NCBI GenBank assembly: GCA_035772405.1 | Contig: JAYKKM010000072.1 | Span: forward strand, 871,501-935,500 | Source: Chrysogorgia sp. JL179-B06 | Lineage: Eukaryota > Cnidaria > Anthozoa > Scleralcyonacea > Chrysogorgiidae | Direction of reading: 5' to 3' | DNA length: 64,000 nucleotides | Shown here: positions 23,701-30,749 of the stretch, in pieces | Layout of the letters: each line of letters starts with the position of its first letter | Numbering within the stretch: the stretch's first letter is position 1 | Program-made: the position numbers and the translations under genes | The notes under the pieces: generated by a model | Told to the model about the DNA's origin: nothing | Database searches by the model: none | What the model saw: the letters and a program-made list of their open reading frames with translations, nothing else

Positions 23701-25231
23701 TGGAGAGTGCTGTTATTTTAACAGTCTTGATCTATCATGTTAACAATGCTGTTACATGTTAACAATGCTGTTACGCTGCGCGTCCTTGGGTCTTTATATA
23801 GCTTATTATTACATTGAGTCGGTTTCCTTTGATGTACCGCGGGATGTATGCGCCATACAGCCCTATGAATACTAATAAGATAAGAAACGAAGAAAAAACT
23901 AGGAAAATCTTTGTCCAAGGTGGACAAAATCGACAAAATTTTGTTGGAAACCTCCTCAATGTAATAATAAGTCAGATAAACACCTCGAATGTCGGGATTT
24001 ATGCGATATACAGCCCTCGGACGCGCGTTGTATGCCGCATAAATCCCTCGTTCTCGGTGTTTATCTATCACATAAAGCCCTCCTTCTCGGGATCTAACTC
24101 TTACTTAATCTTTTACCAGCAGTGGTAACAGATTAATCACGTCGATAAATTTTACATATTACCCTGAGGATGATTCTGAAATAGAAAATGAGACACTACA
24201 CATCCTCATGATCATTAAGCAATAAGTATTTCGTATATAAGTATTTCGCGAAAATATTTCGTGTATTTAAAATGGGTTAACTAGCACACTGTTTCCAGTT
24301 GGCGTGGTAAGTCAAAAGCGTCGTGTACCCAGGCGTTTGTTTTGCTTAACGCGCCCTGTTTTCGCACTTTATAGGGAGGTGAACGTGTACAGACTTATCA
24401 GCAGGGAAACCATTGAAGAAGCAATCATGAAATTAGCTCGCGCAAAGCTTCGTTTACATGACGATGTCTCACAATCTAAAGACGGTAGGAAGTATTAAAT
24501 ATTACCAAATGTTTACTTGAATATATCACTGAACTCTCTCTCTCTCTATATATATAACTGCAACACTGACCTCATGCGTCTCATGGAATGATGATCTGAA
24601 AAACCTTTCCTGACTTGAAAAACTTAAAGTGCCCCAAACCTCAATTTTTTTATTGTCTTATTTGGAAGAACTTTTAAAATGATAAAGTAACTTCTTTTGA
24701 AGATTTTCGTTTCTTCGCTTTCTTTTTGAGATATATCAGTTTGTTTTATATGCAAATGTACGGGATTTACGTCACACATGCATAATGAGTTATCAGAGAA
24801 TGTTATATATCTTTGCGTTCATCAAATAAAAACACTAAAATGTGAATAACACGTGTGTGTGTTTCTCCCACAACACCAAACATCTCGATTTTAAAGGATT
24901 TCGTTCGAGAATGAAAGAGATACACACATTTCTCCAATAACTCATTATGCATGTGTGACGAAATTCCGGACATTTGCATATCAAACAAACTGATATATCT
25001 CAAAAAGAAAGCGAAGAAGTGAAAATCTTCAAAAGAAGTTACTTTATCATTTTAAAAGTTCTTCCAAATAAGACAATAAAACATTTTGAGGTTAGGGGCA
25101 CTTTAAATCCTAATCTAAAATCTTTTCCTAACCTGAGAAACGTTTCTTATTCTTGTCTATTTCCAGGCGATAAAGATGCTGAACTGAATGACATCCAGTC
25201 ATTAATGAAAGCAGTTTTTGGAAAACAGTGA
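2758..25231 (+). CDS. SMARCAD1: SMARCAD1-type SNF2 chromatin-remodelling ATPase, C-terminal 615 residues in 19 exons
   Basis: Exons: 2758-2796, 3642-3764, 4091-4167, 6652-6742, 6851-6950, 8611-8670, 8888-8966, 9161-9296, 9496-9636, 11002-11094, 12667-12787, 13162-13283, 15488-15583, 17200-17292, 18753-18871, 21739-21806, 23005-23119, 24375-24484, 25167-25231 (TGA). They total 1848 nt in one frame, with all junction phases matching. Seen, numbering from the first visible residue: start of the ATPase near [12 protein letters not shown] (81-92), Walker A GLGKT (111-115), DEAH (215-218), [11 protein letters not shown] (from 240), lobe 2 from [10 protein letters not shown] (458), and motif VI HRLGQ (552-556). 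The order and spacing follow vertebrate SMARCAD1 / yeast Fun30, nuclear DNA-translocating ATPases that act in heterochromatin maintenance and DNA-end resection. The N-terminal part, where the family carries CUE ubiquitin-binding domains, is not in the window. The human-type DEGH is DEAH here. One intron uses a GC donor (8671). The ORF looks intact and functional. Confidence 0.94.
2960..3607 (+). pseudogene. LINE reverse-transcriptase C-terminal remnant
   Basis: The translation contains [27 protein letters not shown] sequence followed by a FFFKAINGI stretch. This is the hallmark C-terminal tail of invertebrate non-LTR retrotransposon ORF2, where the RDRL...L.PL....E..D..FF.K pattern recurs. 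Frames shift and stop after about 3210. The 3' end is near GCGAAGCTAAATAAATGG. It is 5' truncated and lies in a SMARCAD1 intron, ending 35 bp before the next exon. Confidence 0.7.
3846..3975 (+). mobile_element. tRNA-derived SINE head
   Basis: TGGCTCAATGGTTAAAGC resembles a tRNA D-arm (A box). AAGTTCGAGTTCT, about 50 bp downstream, resembles a B box. The acceptor stem is not conserved, so this is a SINE rather than a working tRNA gene. It lies in the intron between exons 3642-3764 and 4091-4167. Confidence 0.6.
4426..4904. mobile_element. Foldback family P2 (AGGACATTGGCAAC ends)
   Basis: Left end AAGGACATTGGCAAC and right end GTTGCCAATGTCCTTT (partly substituted inside) bound arms that are inverted copies for about 200 bp. 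Landmarks are AAATTAAGTTTGTCTAAT, TACTTCGTTTTTGAAATATTT and the CTGACGTCAGGTG-type segment in each arm. The right end is followed by TTTAA, consistent with a TTAA target. Partial copies lie at 19238 and 51028. No ORF is present. Confidence 0.88.
4905..5051. repeat. AT-rich microsatellite, ATAATTACTTGATA units
   Basis: Runs of AATAAT pass into about ten tandem copies of ATAATTACTTGATA-type units. They end exactly where the LINE fragment begins with TAATAATTACTTTCAA. The repeat unit therefore looks amplified from sequence at the LINE truncation point (inference). Confidence 0.85.
5052..5478 (+). mobile_element. 5'-truncated LINE 3' end (copy 1 of 3) with ATT tail
   Basis: It encodes HGQ(V)[24 protein letters not shown] sequence with breaks, followed by a 3' UTR shared with 33150-33675 and 52700-53358. 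The 3' terminus is a (ATT)n run. LINEs of the CR1/L2/Rex type end this way with short tandem tails, but the clade is inferred. It lies in the intron before exon 6652. Confidence 0.8.
5751..6511. mobile_element. Inverted-end retroelement with TATA box and hammerhead-like motif, copy 1
   Basis: Terminal blocks are inverted: AAATCAGACATAGTTTGACG near 5782 is mirrored at about 6490-6511. TACATATTA flanks both sides (5742-5750 and 6512-6520) as a 9-bp duplication. The right half carries GGTATAAATAG (6363-6373), then CTGATGA-stem-GAAAC at 6400-6431. A second copy at 22285-22916 has a different-length (12 bp) duplication. Variable duplications argue for target-primed reverse transcription rather than a cut-and-paste transposon. 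A Penelope-like, non-autonomous origin is inferred. Confidence 0.65.
6343..6434 (+). other. Hammerhead-ribozyme-like motif
   Basis: The parts are in the order of a type III hammerhead: AACGT (6343-6347) with candidate cleavage C6348, then CTGATGA (6400-6406), helix II GACACT/AGTGTC (6408-6413 with 6421-6426), then GAAA (6427-6430). ACGTT (6430-6434) pairs perfectly with AACGT. Defects: an unpaired A sits between CTGATGA and helix II, and helix I is not clearly closed beside the core. Activity is therefore unproven. The same core is kept in both arms of the second copy (22387-22490 minus, 22750-22845 plus). Confidence 0.45.
6975..7554 (+). mobile_element. Dispersed element M4, copy 1 (GGGAGCTG ends)
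   Basis: About 580 bp bounded by GGGAGCTG and AGCTCCC. A second copy lies in opposite orientation at 9897-10475, sharing many blocks such as ATTTTGTTTTAGTTTCGTGG and TTCCTTCTGTCCCC. Flanks are ATAA/TAAC here and TTAA on one side of copy 2, so a TTAA-type target is likely. No ORF is present. It is in the intron following exon 6851-6950. Confidence 0.7.
7560..8605. other. Intron, low-complexity and unassigned repeat sequence
   Basis: No exon of the ATPase is seen here. Short palindromic motifs such as TACCGCGGTAT and ATATCGCGGTATACCG recur between 7620 and 8190. A CTGATGATGATG...CGAAAGC stretch at about 8467 looks superficially like the hammerhead-like core but has no convincing helix. The 60-90 residue ORFs here match nothing recognisable. 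Confidence 0.5.
8671..8676 (+). other. Non-canonical GC-AG 5' splice site
   Basis: The reading frame across exons 8611-8670 and 8888-8966 (...HYN-G-SQEER...) is kept only if the intron begins with GCAAGT at 8671. The nearby GT at 8675 would shift the frame. GCAAGT is the usual context of the rare GC-AG class of U2 introns. Confidence 0.8.
8990..9085 (+). repeat. GGAC/GGGA-rich microsatellite
   Basis: Tandem GGACGGACGG, GGGAGGGACGG and related units make a G-rich patch. It begins 24 bp after the donor of exon 8888-8966 and is intronic. Confidence 0.85.
9897..10475 (-). mobile_element. Dispersed element M4, copy 2, inverted
   Basis: Reverse-oriented relative of 6975-7554 with ends GGGAGCTG and CAGCTCC. 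It directly abuts TTAA at 10476, which is also the left target of the next element. The two copies lie about 2.4 kb apart in opposite orientation and could form a long intramolecular hairpin in the SMARCAD1 pre-mRNA (inference). Confidence 0.75.
10476..10976. mobile_element. TTAA-flanked element with AGGACATTGGC end
   Basis: TTAA at 10476-10479 is followed by AGGACATTGGC. GCCATTGTCGT precedes TTAA at 10973-10976. The inside differs from family P2 (no CTGACGTCAG arms), so this is a related but distinct family or a decayed copy. It carries TGACGTCACA-type sequence twice. Exon 11002-11094 starts 25 bp downstream. Confidence 0.7.
11130..12520 (+). repeat. 1.4-kb polypurine minisatellite with perfect G-quadruplex motifs
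   Basis: Nearly pure A/G (plus T in GGGTGGG) on the gene's sense strand. It is built from units such as GGAAAGGGTGGGAGTTAA and GGTTTGGAGGGAAGG. Perfect four-run G tracts with 1-nt loops occur at 11715-11729 (GGGTGGGTGGGTGGG), 11946-11960 and 12325-12339 (GGGTGGGTGGGAGGG). Long ORFs in either direction here are composition artefacts. It sits in the intron between exons 11002-11094 and 12667-12787. Confidence 0.95.
12811..12912. repeat. About 100-bp near-perfect hairpin
   Basis: The arms, AAAACTCGTTCTGCGTGTTT on the left and its complement on the right, extend inward through GGTATCAAAA and CACGAGAA to a loop of about 6 nt. It begins about 23 nt after the splice donor at 12788, so the pre-mRNA would form a strong stem next to the 5' splice site. 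It may be a short foldback element. Confidence 0.88.
12915..13040. repeat. Degenerate CCCCCGAAAATTAA repeat
   Basis: Five or so copies of a CCGAAAATTAACCCCC-like unit run between the hairpin and exon 13162. The strand is C-rich. No function is evident. Confidence 0.75.
13525..14220. mobile_element. Probable repeat element with internal direct repeats
   Basis: Outer parts are loosely inverted (GACGAGCAAATACAAGGCATT on the left against AATGCCTTCTATTTGC and GCTCGTCAATG on the right). Two direct copies of a segment with GCTGTACG, ATTGTAAA and TTTCTCAAGAAAACGTT lie near 13770-13860 and 13960-14060. It is noncoding, in the intron after exon 13162-13283. Confidence 0.5.
14636..15123 (+). mobile_element. 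TIR element M8 with 9-10 bp target duplication, copy 1
   Basis: Ends CAACCTCG and CGAGGTTG bound terminal inverted repeats of about 75 bp, including CCCAGGGCATTTTGCCTCC and CGAAAATGGCCCTGGGATCG. GACTTCATAC occurs directly before (14626-14635) and directly after (15124-15133). Nine- to ten-bp duplications are typical of Mutator-like elements (known family rule; assignment inferred). No transposase is present. An inverted relative lies at 50317-50725. Confidence 0.85.
15721..16156. mobile_element. Foldback family P1, copy b
   Basis: Right end GGGGCACT followed by TTAA (16153-16156); the left end is truncated near AGAACTTTTAAAATG. Full palindromic arms carry TTTGTTTGATATGCAAATG and TCCGGAATTTACGT. 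It starts about 140 bp after exon 15488-15583. Confidence 0.88.
16232..16283. repeat. CACG/CA microsatellite
   Basis: Alternating CACGCACGCACACACAC units. Confidence 0.9.
16513..16966. mobile_element. Foldback family P1, copy c
   Basis: Left end AGTGCCCCTAACCTCA (from 16517) without an intact TTAA; right end GGAGCACT plus TTAA (16963-16966). The central block is in the opposite order to copies b and d. It is intronic in SMARCAD1. Confidence 0.88.
16975..17170 (-). mobile_element. SINE fragment with GTACTCCGGTTTCCC core
   Basis: On the minus strand it matches the SINE at 40853-41180: TTCCAGTTTGACTCTA, AACACCGCAGGTTTTCTCC, GGGTACTCCGGTTTCCCCC and GAGGGTGGCCCTTAC. It ends about 30 bp before exon 17200-17292 and so lies in the branch-point/polypyrimidine region of that intron. 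Confidence 0.75.
17395..17416. repeat. CAGG microsatellite
   Basis: Five tandem GCAG/GCAGGCAGG units, 100 bp downstream of exon 17200-17292. Confidence 0.8.
17541..18024. mobile_element. Foldback family P1, copy d, complete
   Basis: TTAA (17541-17544), then AGTGCCCCTAACCTCA. The right end GGGCACT is followed by TTAA (18021-18024). The 484-bp element is palindromic over both arms and has no ORF. It is one of the two best-bounded copies and defines the family ends as (TTAA)AGTGCC. Confidence 0.92.
18309..18712. mobile_element. TIR element with CTGGCTCCAGCTCCAGC ends
   Basis: Ends ACGAAGGGACAGCTGGCTCC and its reverse complement lie about 400 bp apart. They are followed by inverted CCAGCTCCAGCTTGAAGC blocks. 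Internal direct repeats share GAATGAAAAAAAATATTA and GCCATTGCGAA. It lies immediately upstream (about 40 bp) of exon 18753-18871. Confidence 0.8.
19238..19640. mobile_element. Foldback family P2, copy 2, internally deleted
   Basis: TTTTAAAGGACATTGGCAAC marks the left end. Both arms are recognisable, but the CTGACGTCAG block is missing from the left arm and the right end stops at TTAGACAAACTT. Confidence 0.8.
19739..19770. repeat. 32-bp palindrome made of two E2F-like sites
   Basis: AGGTTTTGGCGGGAA, then AA, then the exact reverse complement of the first block. TTTTGGCGGGAA matches the E2F consensus (TTTSSCGC class). It occurs in noncoding sequence inside a SMARCAD1 intron. Binding is not shown by the sequence; the palindrome itself is certain. 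Confidence 0.7.
19930..20430. repeat. Diverged inverted-repeat region with GAGGGCTGG motifs
   Basis: Repeated, partly inverted AGGAGGGCTGG / CCAGCCCTCC, GAGATCTCG and CATATAAAC motifs indicate one or more decayed foldback elements. No ORF is present and precise ends are not resolved. Confidence 0.5.
20434..20754. mobile_element. Foldback element with about 130-bp arms
   Basis: TATATATAAGTCTATATTTA on the left is mirrored on the right. The arms continue through GACGGCTAACCAATGA, GTAACGAGGTGACAAACAGA and ACAATTAAAA to a loop near 20570-20610. It abuts the mariner-like element at 20753. Confidence 0.82.
20753..21039. mobile_element. Mariner-like MITE, near-perfect palindrome
   Basis: TA at 20753-20754 and 21038-21039 flanks CAGTGTG...CACACTG ends. 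The arms match for about 130 bp (AACCTGAACCCTTAGAAAAC, CCTGGGAAATTAA, AAGGAGCATAACT). CAGTG termini with TA duplication are typical of the Tc1/mariner superfamily. No transposase is present. Confidence 0.88.
21198..21659. mobile_element. TTAA element with AGTGCTTATAAACCC ends
   Basis: TTAA (21198-21201) plus AGTGCTTATAAACCCAAAA on the left. The right side is GGGTTTATAAGCACT plus TTAA (21656-21659). Arms include TTTTTGGTGATTC. It shares the first five terminal bases (AGTGC) with family P1 but little internal sequence. It ends 79 bp before exon 21739-21806. Confidence 0.87.
22285..22916. mobile_element. Inverted-end retroelement with two TATA/hammerhead-like units, copy 2
   Basis: Flanked by a perfect 12-bp duplication, ATATGGAGTATA (22273-22284 and 22917-22928). 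Both arms contain the unit GGTATAAATAGGGATCC, CTGATGAAGACACT, GGAGTGTCGAAACGTT, in opposite orientation (about 22387-22490 minus, 22750-22845 plus). They are joined by a centre holding CCACGCCCCATTGAATCGCG and its complement. Shares sequence with 5751-6511. The intron lies between exons 21739-21806 and 23005-23119. Confidence 0.7.
23400..23780. repeat. Cryptic repeat of TTGAACA / TGTTCA motifs
   Basis: Dense direct and inverted occurrences of GTTGAACA, TGTTCATG, AACATGTT and ACAGCATTGTT-type words without a fixed period. No coding support; ORFs here are repetitive artefacts. Confidence 0.65.
23790..24100. repeat. Diverged inverted repeat
   Basis: TTATTACATTGAG on the left is mirrored by CTCAATGTAATAATAA near 23950. 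AAATCCCTCG and AAAGCCCTCC motifs recur on the right. Probably a decayed foldback element. Confidence 0.5.
24624..25106. mobile_element. Foldback family P1, copy e, complete
   Basis: TTAA (24624-24627) plus AGTGCCCC on the left; GGGGCACT plus TTAA (25103-25106) on the right; 483 bp. It occupies most of the last SMARCAD1 intron, leaving 60 bp to the final exon. Confidence 0.92.
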
Positions 25232-25525
25232 GACAACGAAAAATAAGTATACCATCGCGAGACAAGATTGAGGAAGGTAGACCTGAATTGTTTAAATCAA
25301 TATTGAAGTTATTTAATAGTAAAACGTGAGAGACAAGAATGAAGAGAGACTGGGTTTTTGAAATCAATATCGAAATTGAATTAGAAGTTGAAATTGAATT
25401 ATAATTGATGAATTAAAAGTTGTATAATAGTAAGTGTAATATTATATTTCTATGATATTTTATACACACCATATAGTTTATTTGTAAATGCCGTTATAAA
25501 TAATTCATAAAGAACATTCAAAAGA

Positions 25526-25531
25526 AATAAA
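25526..25531 (+). promoter_or_regulatory. Candidate poly(A) signal of SMARCAD1
   Basis: AATAAA lies 295 bp after the TGA, inside AT-rich sequence, and just before a foldback element begins at 25534. It is the first perfect AATAAA downstream of the stop. Confidence 0.6.
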
Positions 25532-25533
25532 AA

Positions 25534-25980
25534 GATTTAATCTGCATCTTTAAGTGGTATAGTTAAAACATCGGCCGCGAATATTTTAACGAACTTGTAA
25601 AATGAATAGAATATATGCATACTTAGTTTGGAAGTTGTAGAAACGGTACAAACAAATTATTTTAACTCCGAAAAAGTTCAATTTGAGCAAGTTAACTTTG
25701 ATAAAACATTGATTAATAAAACATCAATGTTTTATCAAAGTTAACTTGCTCGAGTTTAGCTTTTTCGGAGTTATAATAATTTGTTTGTGCCGTTTCTACA
25801 ACTTCCAAACAAAGTAGCCGTTTCTACAACTTCCAAACAAAGTATATGTATTATATATTCTATTCATTTTACAAGTTCGTTAAAACATTCGCGGTCGATG
25901 TTTATGGGCAGTTACAACGGCTCGCCTGCGGCTGCTCATGTTTTAACTACTACAGTACTTAAAGATGCTGATTAAAGATT
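25534..25980. mobile_element. Foldback element downstream of SMARCAD1
   Basis: TTTAATCTGCATCTTTAAGT on the left is mirrored by ACTTAAAGATGCTGATTAAA on the right. Arms pass through GCGAATATTTTAACGAACTT, TTGGAAGTTGTAGAAACGG and AAGTTAACTTTGATAAAAC to a short AT loop near 25715. A 27-bp CAACTTCCAAAC segment is duplicated in the right arm. A partial relative follows at 26030-26060. Confidence 0.87.
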
Positions 25981-26440
25981 AATTTCTTTCGAATTTACTT
26001 CATGAATTATTAATGAAATTTTACAACACAGGATGAAACATTGATTAATAAAGCATCAATGTTTTATCCAAGTTAATAGACACTAGTGGCTTAACCTGGG
26101 TAATTTTTGAGATAAAATGACCATGAATTCGCGTCCGATCTTTATGGGCATTTAACATTGACTCGCTTTCGGCTCGCCATTGTGAATGCCCGTAATGATC
26201 GGCCGCTCATATTTTATGTACCACACTTAAAAATACGGAATTATTTAAGTGTTTCTAACAGGGAAACACCAGCTCTTCGCGTCATCTCGTATATTTATTG
26301 TTGTGGTGGGTTGGGAAATATACCATATTGAATTTCTCATCTAAAATATTTTAATGATACATTTTTTATGTATTAAGGAATATATGTAACAATTAGATTA
26401 TGAACAAGATATTTTTGAGATGATAGTTATAAATAATGAG

Positions 26441-27800
26441 CCTTAGGTGCTGCCACACGAATTCGGATTCAGTTTCATTCCAGATTGAACGTGAATTCAA
26501 ACCGCGTTTACATAGGAATTCTATCCCAGGATCGAAAATCGCGCGAAATCTGAAATTACAAGATGGCGATCAATAACATTATAGCGGGTATGTTTCTTTC
26601 AGCGATTTGATAAACTTGATAAACTTTTTAATAGGGTCAAAACACAATTACTGGTAAACCAGTAGTTTTCATTGCGGCCCTTGAACCAACTAACTAACTG
26701 ACTAATTAACTAAATTATGACTAACAGAATATTACTAATAAGTTTTAACAATGTCAAAGTGTTCTTTAAATCCATTGTCCTTCATAAGTTCATTATGCAA
26801 TAAACTTTTAAAACTTTTAAGAGAACTTGCTGTTCTTGATTTCATATCAGCAGAATTCCATAAATGAACACCACTTGCATGAAATGTTCTCAGACCAGAG
26901 TTATTTCTACATCTTGGGATAGCTATGTTATTGTTTGTTGATGCTCTTGTTCTATAATTGTGCGTCTCCTTTAAATACGTTACATAACCATTCAAATAAA
27001 CAGGACATTTTCCTTTAGTTATTTTGTACATCATGATGAGTTTCTGTGCTTTGTACACTTCAACATGTGCCCTAAATTGATGATTTCGTGAAGAATAAAC
27101 ATGAAGAAAAGGGGGAAAGAATTACTAGCAACGATAATCGATGCGGTCGCAAGTAAACAAGCATTTTTAATTCACCTTTAATTTATAACGTCGTCGACAA
27201 AGAGCTCAATTCCTGTCTCTAGCTGCAAATTGTCGTCTATAAATTGTTAAAAGCGCGCGTGTGTTGTTCGTTTCAGTCTTCTATGTCGTATTTCTCATTC
27301 CGGAATGAAATCTCGCACCGCCTTTACATGACAGCGGAATGAAACTTCGATGGAACTCAATCCGGAATGAAACTCGTTCCGAAATGAGAACCGGAATGAA
27401 CTCAATCCGGAATGAACTCAATCCGGATTGAGCTGCATCTCATTCTGGATTCATGTAAACACCTAAAAGGATTTTAACAGAACCGGTACGAGTTCAATCC
27501 GGAATGAAACTCAATCCGGAATGAGAACCGAAATTCACTCAATCCGGAATGAACTCAATCCGGAATGAACTCAATCCGGATTGAGCCTACATCTCACTCC
27601 GGATTCATGTAAACACCTAAAAGGATTTGAACAGAACTGGTACGAGTTCAATCCGGAATGAACTCAATCCGGAATGAACTCAATCTGGATTGAGCTGCAT
27701 CTCACTCCGGATTCATGTAAACACCTAAAAGGATTTTAACAGAACCGGTACGAGTTCAATCCGGAATGAAACTCAATCCGGATTCATGTAATCAGCCCCT
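26441..27800. mobile_element. TIR-like element with subterminal AATCCGGAATGAACTC repeats
   Basis: The left end (GGTGCTGCCACACGAATTCG, GTTTCATTCCAGATTGAAC) resembles the complement of the right end (CAATCCGGATTCATGTAATC, AGCCCCTTAG). Between 27330 and 27790, GGAATGAACTCAATCC units and a repeated block CATGTAAACACCTAAAAGGA occur three times. A LINE remnant (26640-27060) lies inside. The assignment is tentative. Confidence 0.55.
26640..27060 (-). pseudogene. LINE reverse-transcriptase C-terminal remnant
   Basis: The minus strand encodes a 107-residue piece with VYKAQKLIMMYKI, NYRTRAS, RTFHASGVHLWNS and a KSFKSLLHNELM end. This is the usual YKI...RSR....G...WN.L......SFK..L order of LINE ORF2 tails. 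5' truncated. Confidence 0.75.
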
Positions 27801-27959
27801 TAGAAATCGAGAGCAAATAATGTAATTGGTTTTAGCAAATAACTAACCTATCTTCGTTAGTTGTTGAACGAGGCATATGGTTTGTTTTTTGGTGAAAAAA
27901 ACAACTCCGCCTTATCGAGTCTCTAGCCGCTATATATGTATAGGTTATAATATGAGGGA

Positions 27960-28110
27960 TGAGGTGATATCAGTTTTATAACTCGAGGGAGATATCATAA
28001 TTGTCACGAGTGAACGCAGCGAACGAGGGACAATTACGATATCGTACCGAGAGGTATGATATCAGTTATGATGTCACCGAGTCGCGAGTGTAACAACCAA
28101 CGATATCGTC
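27960..28110. repeat. GATATCA-rich palindromic repeat
   Basis: GATATCAGTT, GATATCATAATTGT and ACAATTACGATATCG recur in inverted order around CGAGTGAACGCAGCGAACGAG. Noncoding, just downstream of the minus-strand gene. Confidence 0.5.
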
Positions 28111-28195
28111 CCTAGGGACGTTAGCTCATGGGATTACAGCATCTTGCCAATTTTCGCGCACCGTCTTTATAGCGTAACATAACACTTGAAGTCTG

Positions 28196-30283
28196 CTAAA
28201 AACCTAAGGAAATTCTCTCAAATTTCTTTTTTAAATCCGACACTGTCTCCGGGTTCTCGTGGTTCAACGAATCAGCGTTAGTCATCTCGTTTTCTGTTTT
28301 AGTTTCCGATACGTGGCCATTCGTTTGCGTTTTATCCTTTTCAATATCACCCGCGTCACTAGAATTTGTATTTCCATGGTGACCATTGCTTGGCAACGGA
28401 GCAACCTCCACCGTCGAGGTCTCCGTACTGTTGGCCTCGCTATCGTGCGTAGTTTTCATGTGAAAAAGTTGCATCAACCAGCTTAAACGTTTTCGTTCGC
28501 CTTCCGACTTCCGACGTCGGAGCTTCCGCCATCCTTTCGCGGACTCCTCGCCTAGAGGTCGGCTGCCGGAATCTACCGACATGCAATTATTGTGTGCTAG
28601 ATTACTATTTGTGTCCCTGTTTATCTCCTCCTGTTCCATCTCGTATTTCTTTCCATTCTCTTTGCCCCGTCGAAATTTGAACAAGTGAAGTTTAAACCTC
28701 TTGCTTCGTCGCCTTTGTTTTCCTTCTCGAAGCGGTACCGGGGTTGAATGGGGATCCTCGGGACTTTCAGGGATCTTCATGGCAATATCCTCCTCTTGTA
28801 TGCTGCTCTTTGATTCCGCAGATGATGTCTTTTTGAGCAATATGTTTGAGTCAATTGTTGGTAATTTCCATGCGCCGTTTGCGTCGCTTGGTTTGGGTGC
28901 TACTGATGGCTTAACAGGCCCTTTGACTACGTCATTTATTATCCCCAAATCCTCCTCTGTGTCCTCATCTTCCTCCTCTATTTCTTCTTGCAATGAAAGG
29001 TCAAAGTCTAGGCTTGCCATAGATTTTACGAAACCTCGTGATGGTGGACGACGCTTTGGTCGAAGCTGGACTCTTTGTTTTGTGACATTTTCTAAACTTG
29101 GTTGGGTAACTGAAAGAAAGATCGTAAGATAGTGTTTGTTAACTATGCAGTTTCGACTAATGTTATTGACCACGAATATAATGTATTATTTATGGAAAGT
29201 GCCCATGATGATGATCATGCTGGTATTATACGCGATGGTTATCATATCATGGTGGAATAGGAAATAAAAATGACGATGGTGATGGTGATGACGCCGACAG
29301 CGGCGACGACGGTGATGATGGTGACAACGATGATGGTGACGTTGGTCATGACGATAGTGATGATGATGACGGATGATGATGATGACGACGATGATGATGA
29401 TGACGACGATGATGGTGACGCGATGGTCATGACGATAGTGATGATGATGACGACGATGATGATGATGATGATGACGACGACGACGATGATGACGACGATG
29501 ATGATGACGACGATGATGGTGACGCGATGGTCATGACGATAGTGATGATGATGATGACGATAGTGATGATGATGACGACGATAGTGATGACGACGATGAT
29601 GGTGACGCGATGGTCATGACGATAGTGATGATGATGACGATGATGATAGTGATGACGACGATGATGACGATGATGATGATGACGACGACGATGATGAGGG
29701 TGATGACGATGATGATGACGACGATGATGACGACGATAGTGATGACGACGATGGTGATGATGACGACGATGGTGATAATGATGACGTGATGACGACGATG
29801 ATGGTGATGACGACGATGATGGTGATGACGACGATGATGGTAACGACGATGGTCACGACGATAGTGATGATGACGACGGTGATGATGATGGTGACCATGG
29901 TGATGATGACAATGTGTTTATAGCGTTGCTTATTGTAGTGATAATATTAGAGATAGTGATGATGATTACAGAGAGATCACTATTTTCAAAATCCGATGAA
30001 CGTTCGCAAATTATGGACGTCAGTACGTCACTGGCTGCCATATAACTCCATGTTAGATATACTATCGTACCCTGTTCAGTGAACGATACTCCGTTTTCCT
30101 CGATATTATCGCCTTGCTTTATCCATTCATCTCCGTAATCACTGCAAAATAAAATAAAGTCAACTTATTACAAGAAACCATCTTATCCTAACGCCGTCTT
30201 AACGTTCTAGTATTCTCAGAATTTCCTTACCCAAGAAGAGTCGGTTCTGAAGCCCATTTCTTTTTTGTTTTAATAGAATCAAT
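28196..30283 (-). CDS. Unidentified gene, three 3' exons with low-complexity C-terminus
   Basis: Minus-strand exons: 30231-30283 (IDSIKTKKKWASEPTLLG), 29970-30141 (DYGDEWIKQGDN..., ...TIVYLTWSYMAAS...), and a final exon from about 29109 (acceptor TTTCTTTCAG) to the stop at 28196. The last exon encodes about 300 residues: acidic EEIEEEDEDTEED, basic KQRRRSKRFKLHLFKFRR and KGWRKLRRRKSEGERKR clusters, and a conserved-looking end DLKKKFERISLGF. The first junction keeps frame. The second does not with the GTAATC donor and may use an earlier GTGATC (exon end near 29979) or a missed exon. No known domain was recognised. The basic/acidic tail suggests a cytoplasmic or nuclear intrinsically disordered region. 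The 5' part lies further right and was not found. Confidence 0.6.
29270..29905. repeat. GAT/GAC trinucleotide microsatellite
   Basis: More than 600 bp of GATGATGACGACG with interspersed GGTGACGCGATGGTCATGAC and AGTGATGATGA higher-order blocks, the former appearing several times. It lies in the last intron of the minus-strand gene. Apparent poly-Asp and poly-Ser ORFs are artefacts. Confidence 0.95.
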
Positions 30284-30329
30284 CTAAAAGCAATATAGTA
30301 ATAGAATAATCAATAGAATAAGTAATAGA

Positions 30330-30745
30330 ATAAGCAATAGAATAATCTAGACAGCAGTTAGCTAGCATTGTAGAAGACCCTGAAATTAGTGTTGGTGGAC
30401 AACACATAAAACGAGTCCACGCCACTAAGAGCCTAGGAGTTATAATTGATGAGAAACTAAAATGGGAGCAACATATAGACAACATCAGCAAAAAAGTATC
30501 TATGGGTATTGGAGGAATAAAACTTCTGAAGCCTTATGTACCAAAAGATAAATTAAGTGACGTATACAATGCAATCGTGAAACCCTACTTTGAATACTGC
30601 TCGTTAGTTAATGGCCATTTTAATGTTAGTATTTTAATAATGTAAGACACGGCCCTATGAAAAGCAACATTTTAATTCACTTTTATCTTTGTAATATTGT
30701 CGATAGGCTATGTGGATAAAGAATTTTAAATAAATAAATAAATAT
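30330..30745 (+). pseudogene. LINE reverse-transcriptase remnant with AAATA tail
   Basis: Encodes VGGQHIKRVHATKSLGV, IDEKLKWEQHIDNISKKV, then LLKPYVPKDKLSDVYNAIV and KPYFEYCS. This is the thumb-region signature of LINE reverse transcriptases (SLGV.ID..L.W..HI...). It breaks after EYCS, then runs through a 3' UTR to (AAATA)n near 30735. Confidence 0.85.
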
Positions 30746-30749
30746 ATAT

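Noticed and set aside
28701..29132. 143-codon plus-strand ORF
   Set aside because: Antisense shadow of the final exon of the minus-strand gene, which has a splice acceptor and a plausible C-terminus.
29614..29898. Poly-Ser and poly-Asp ORFs
   Set aside because: Direct translations of the GAT/GAC microsatellite.
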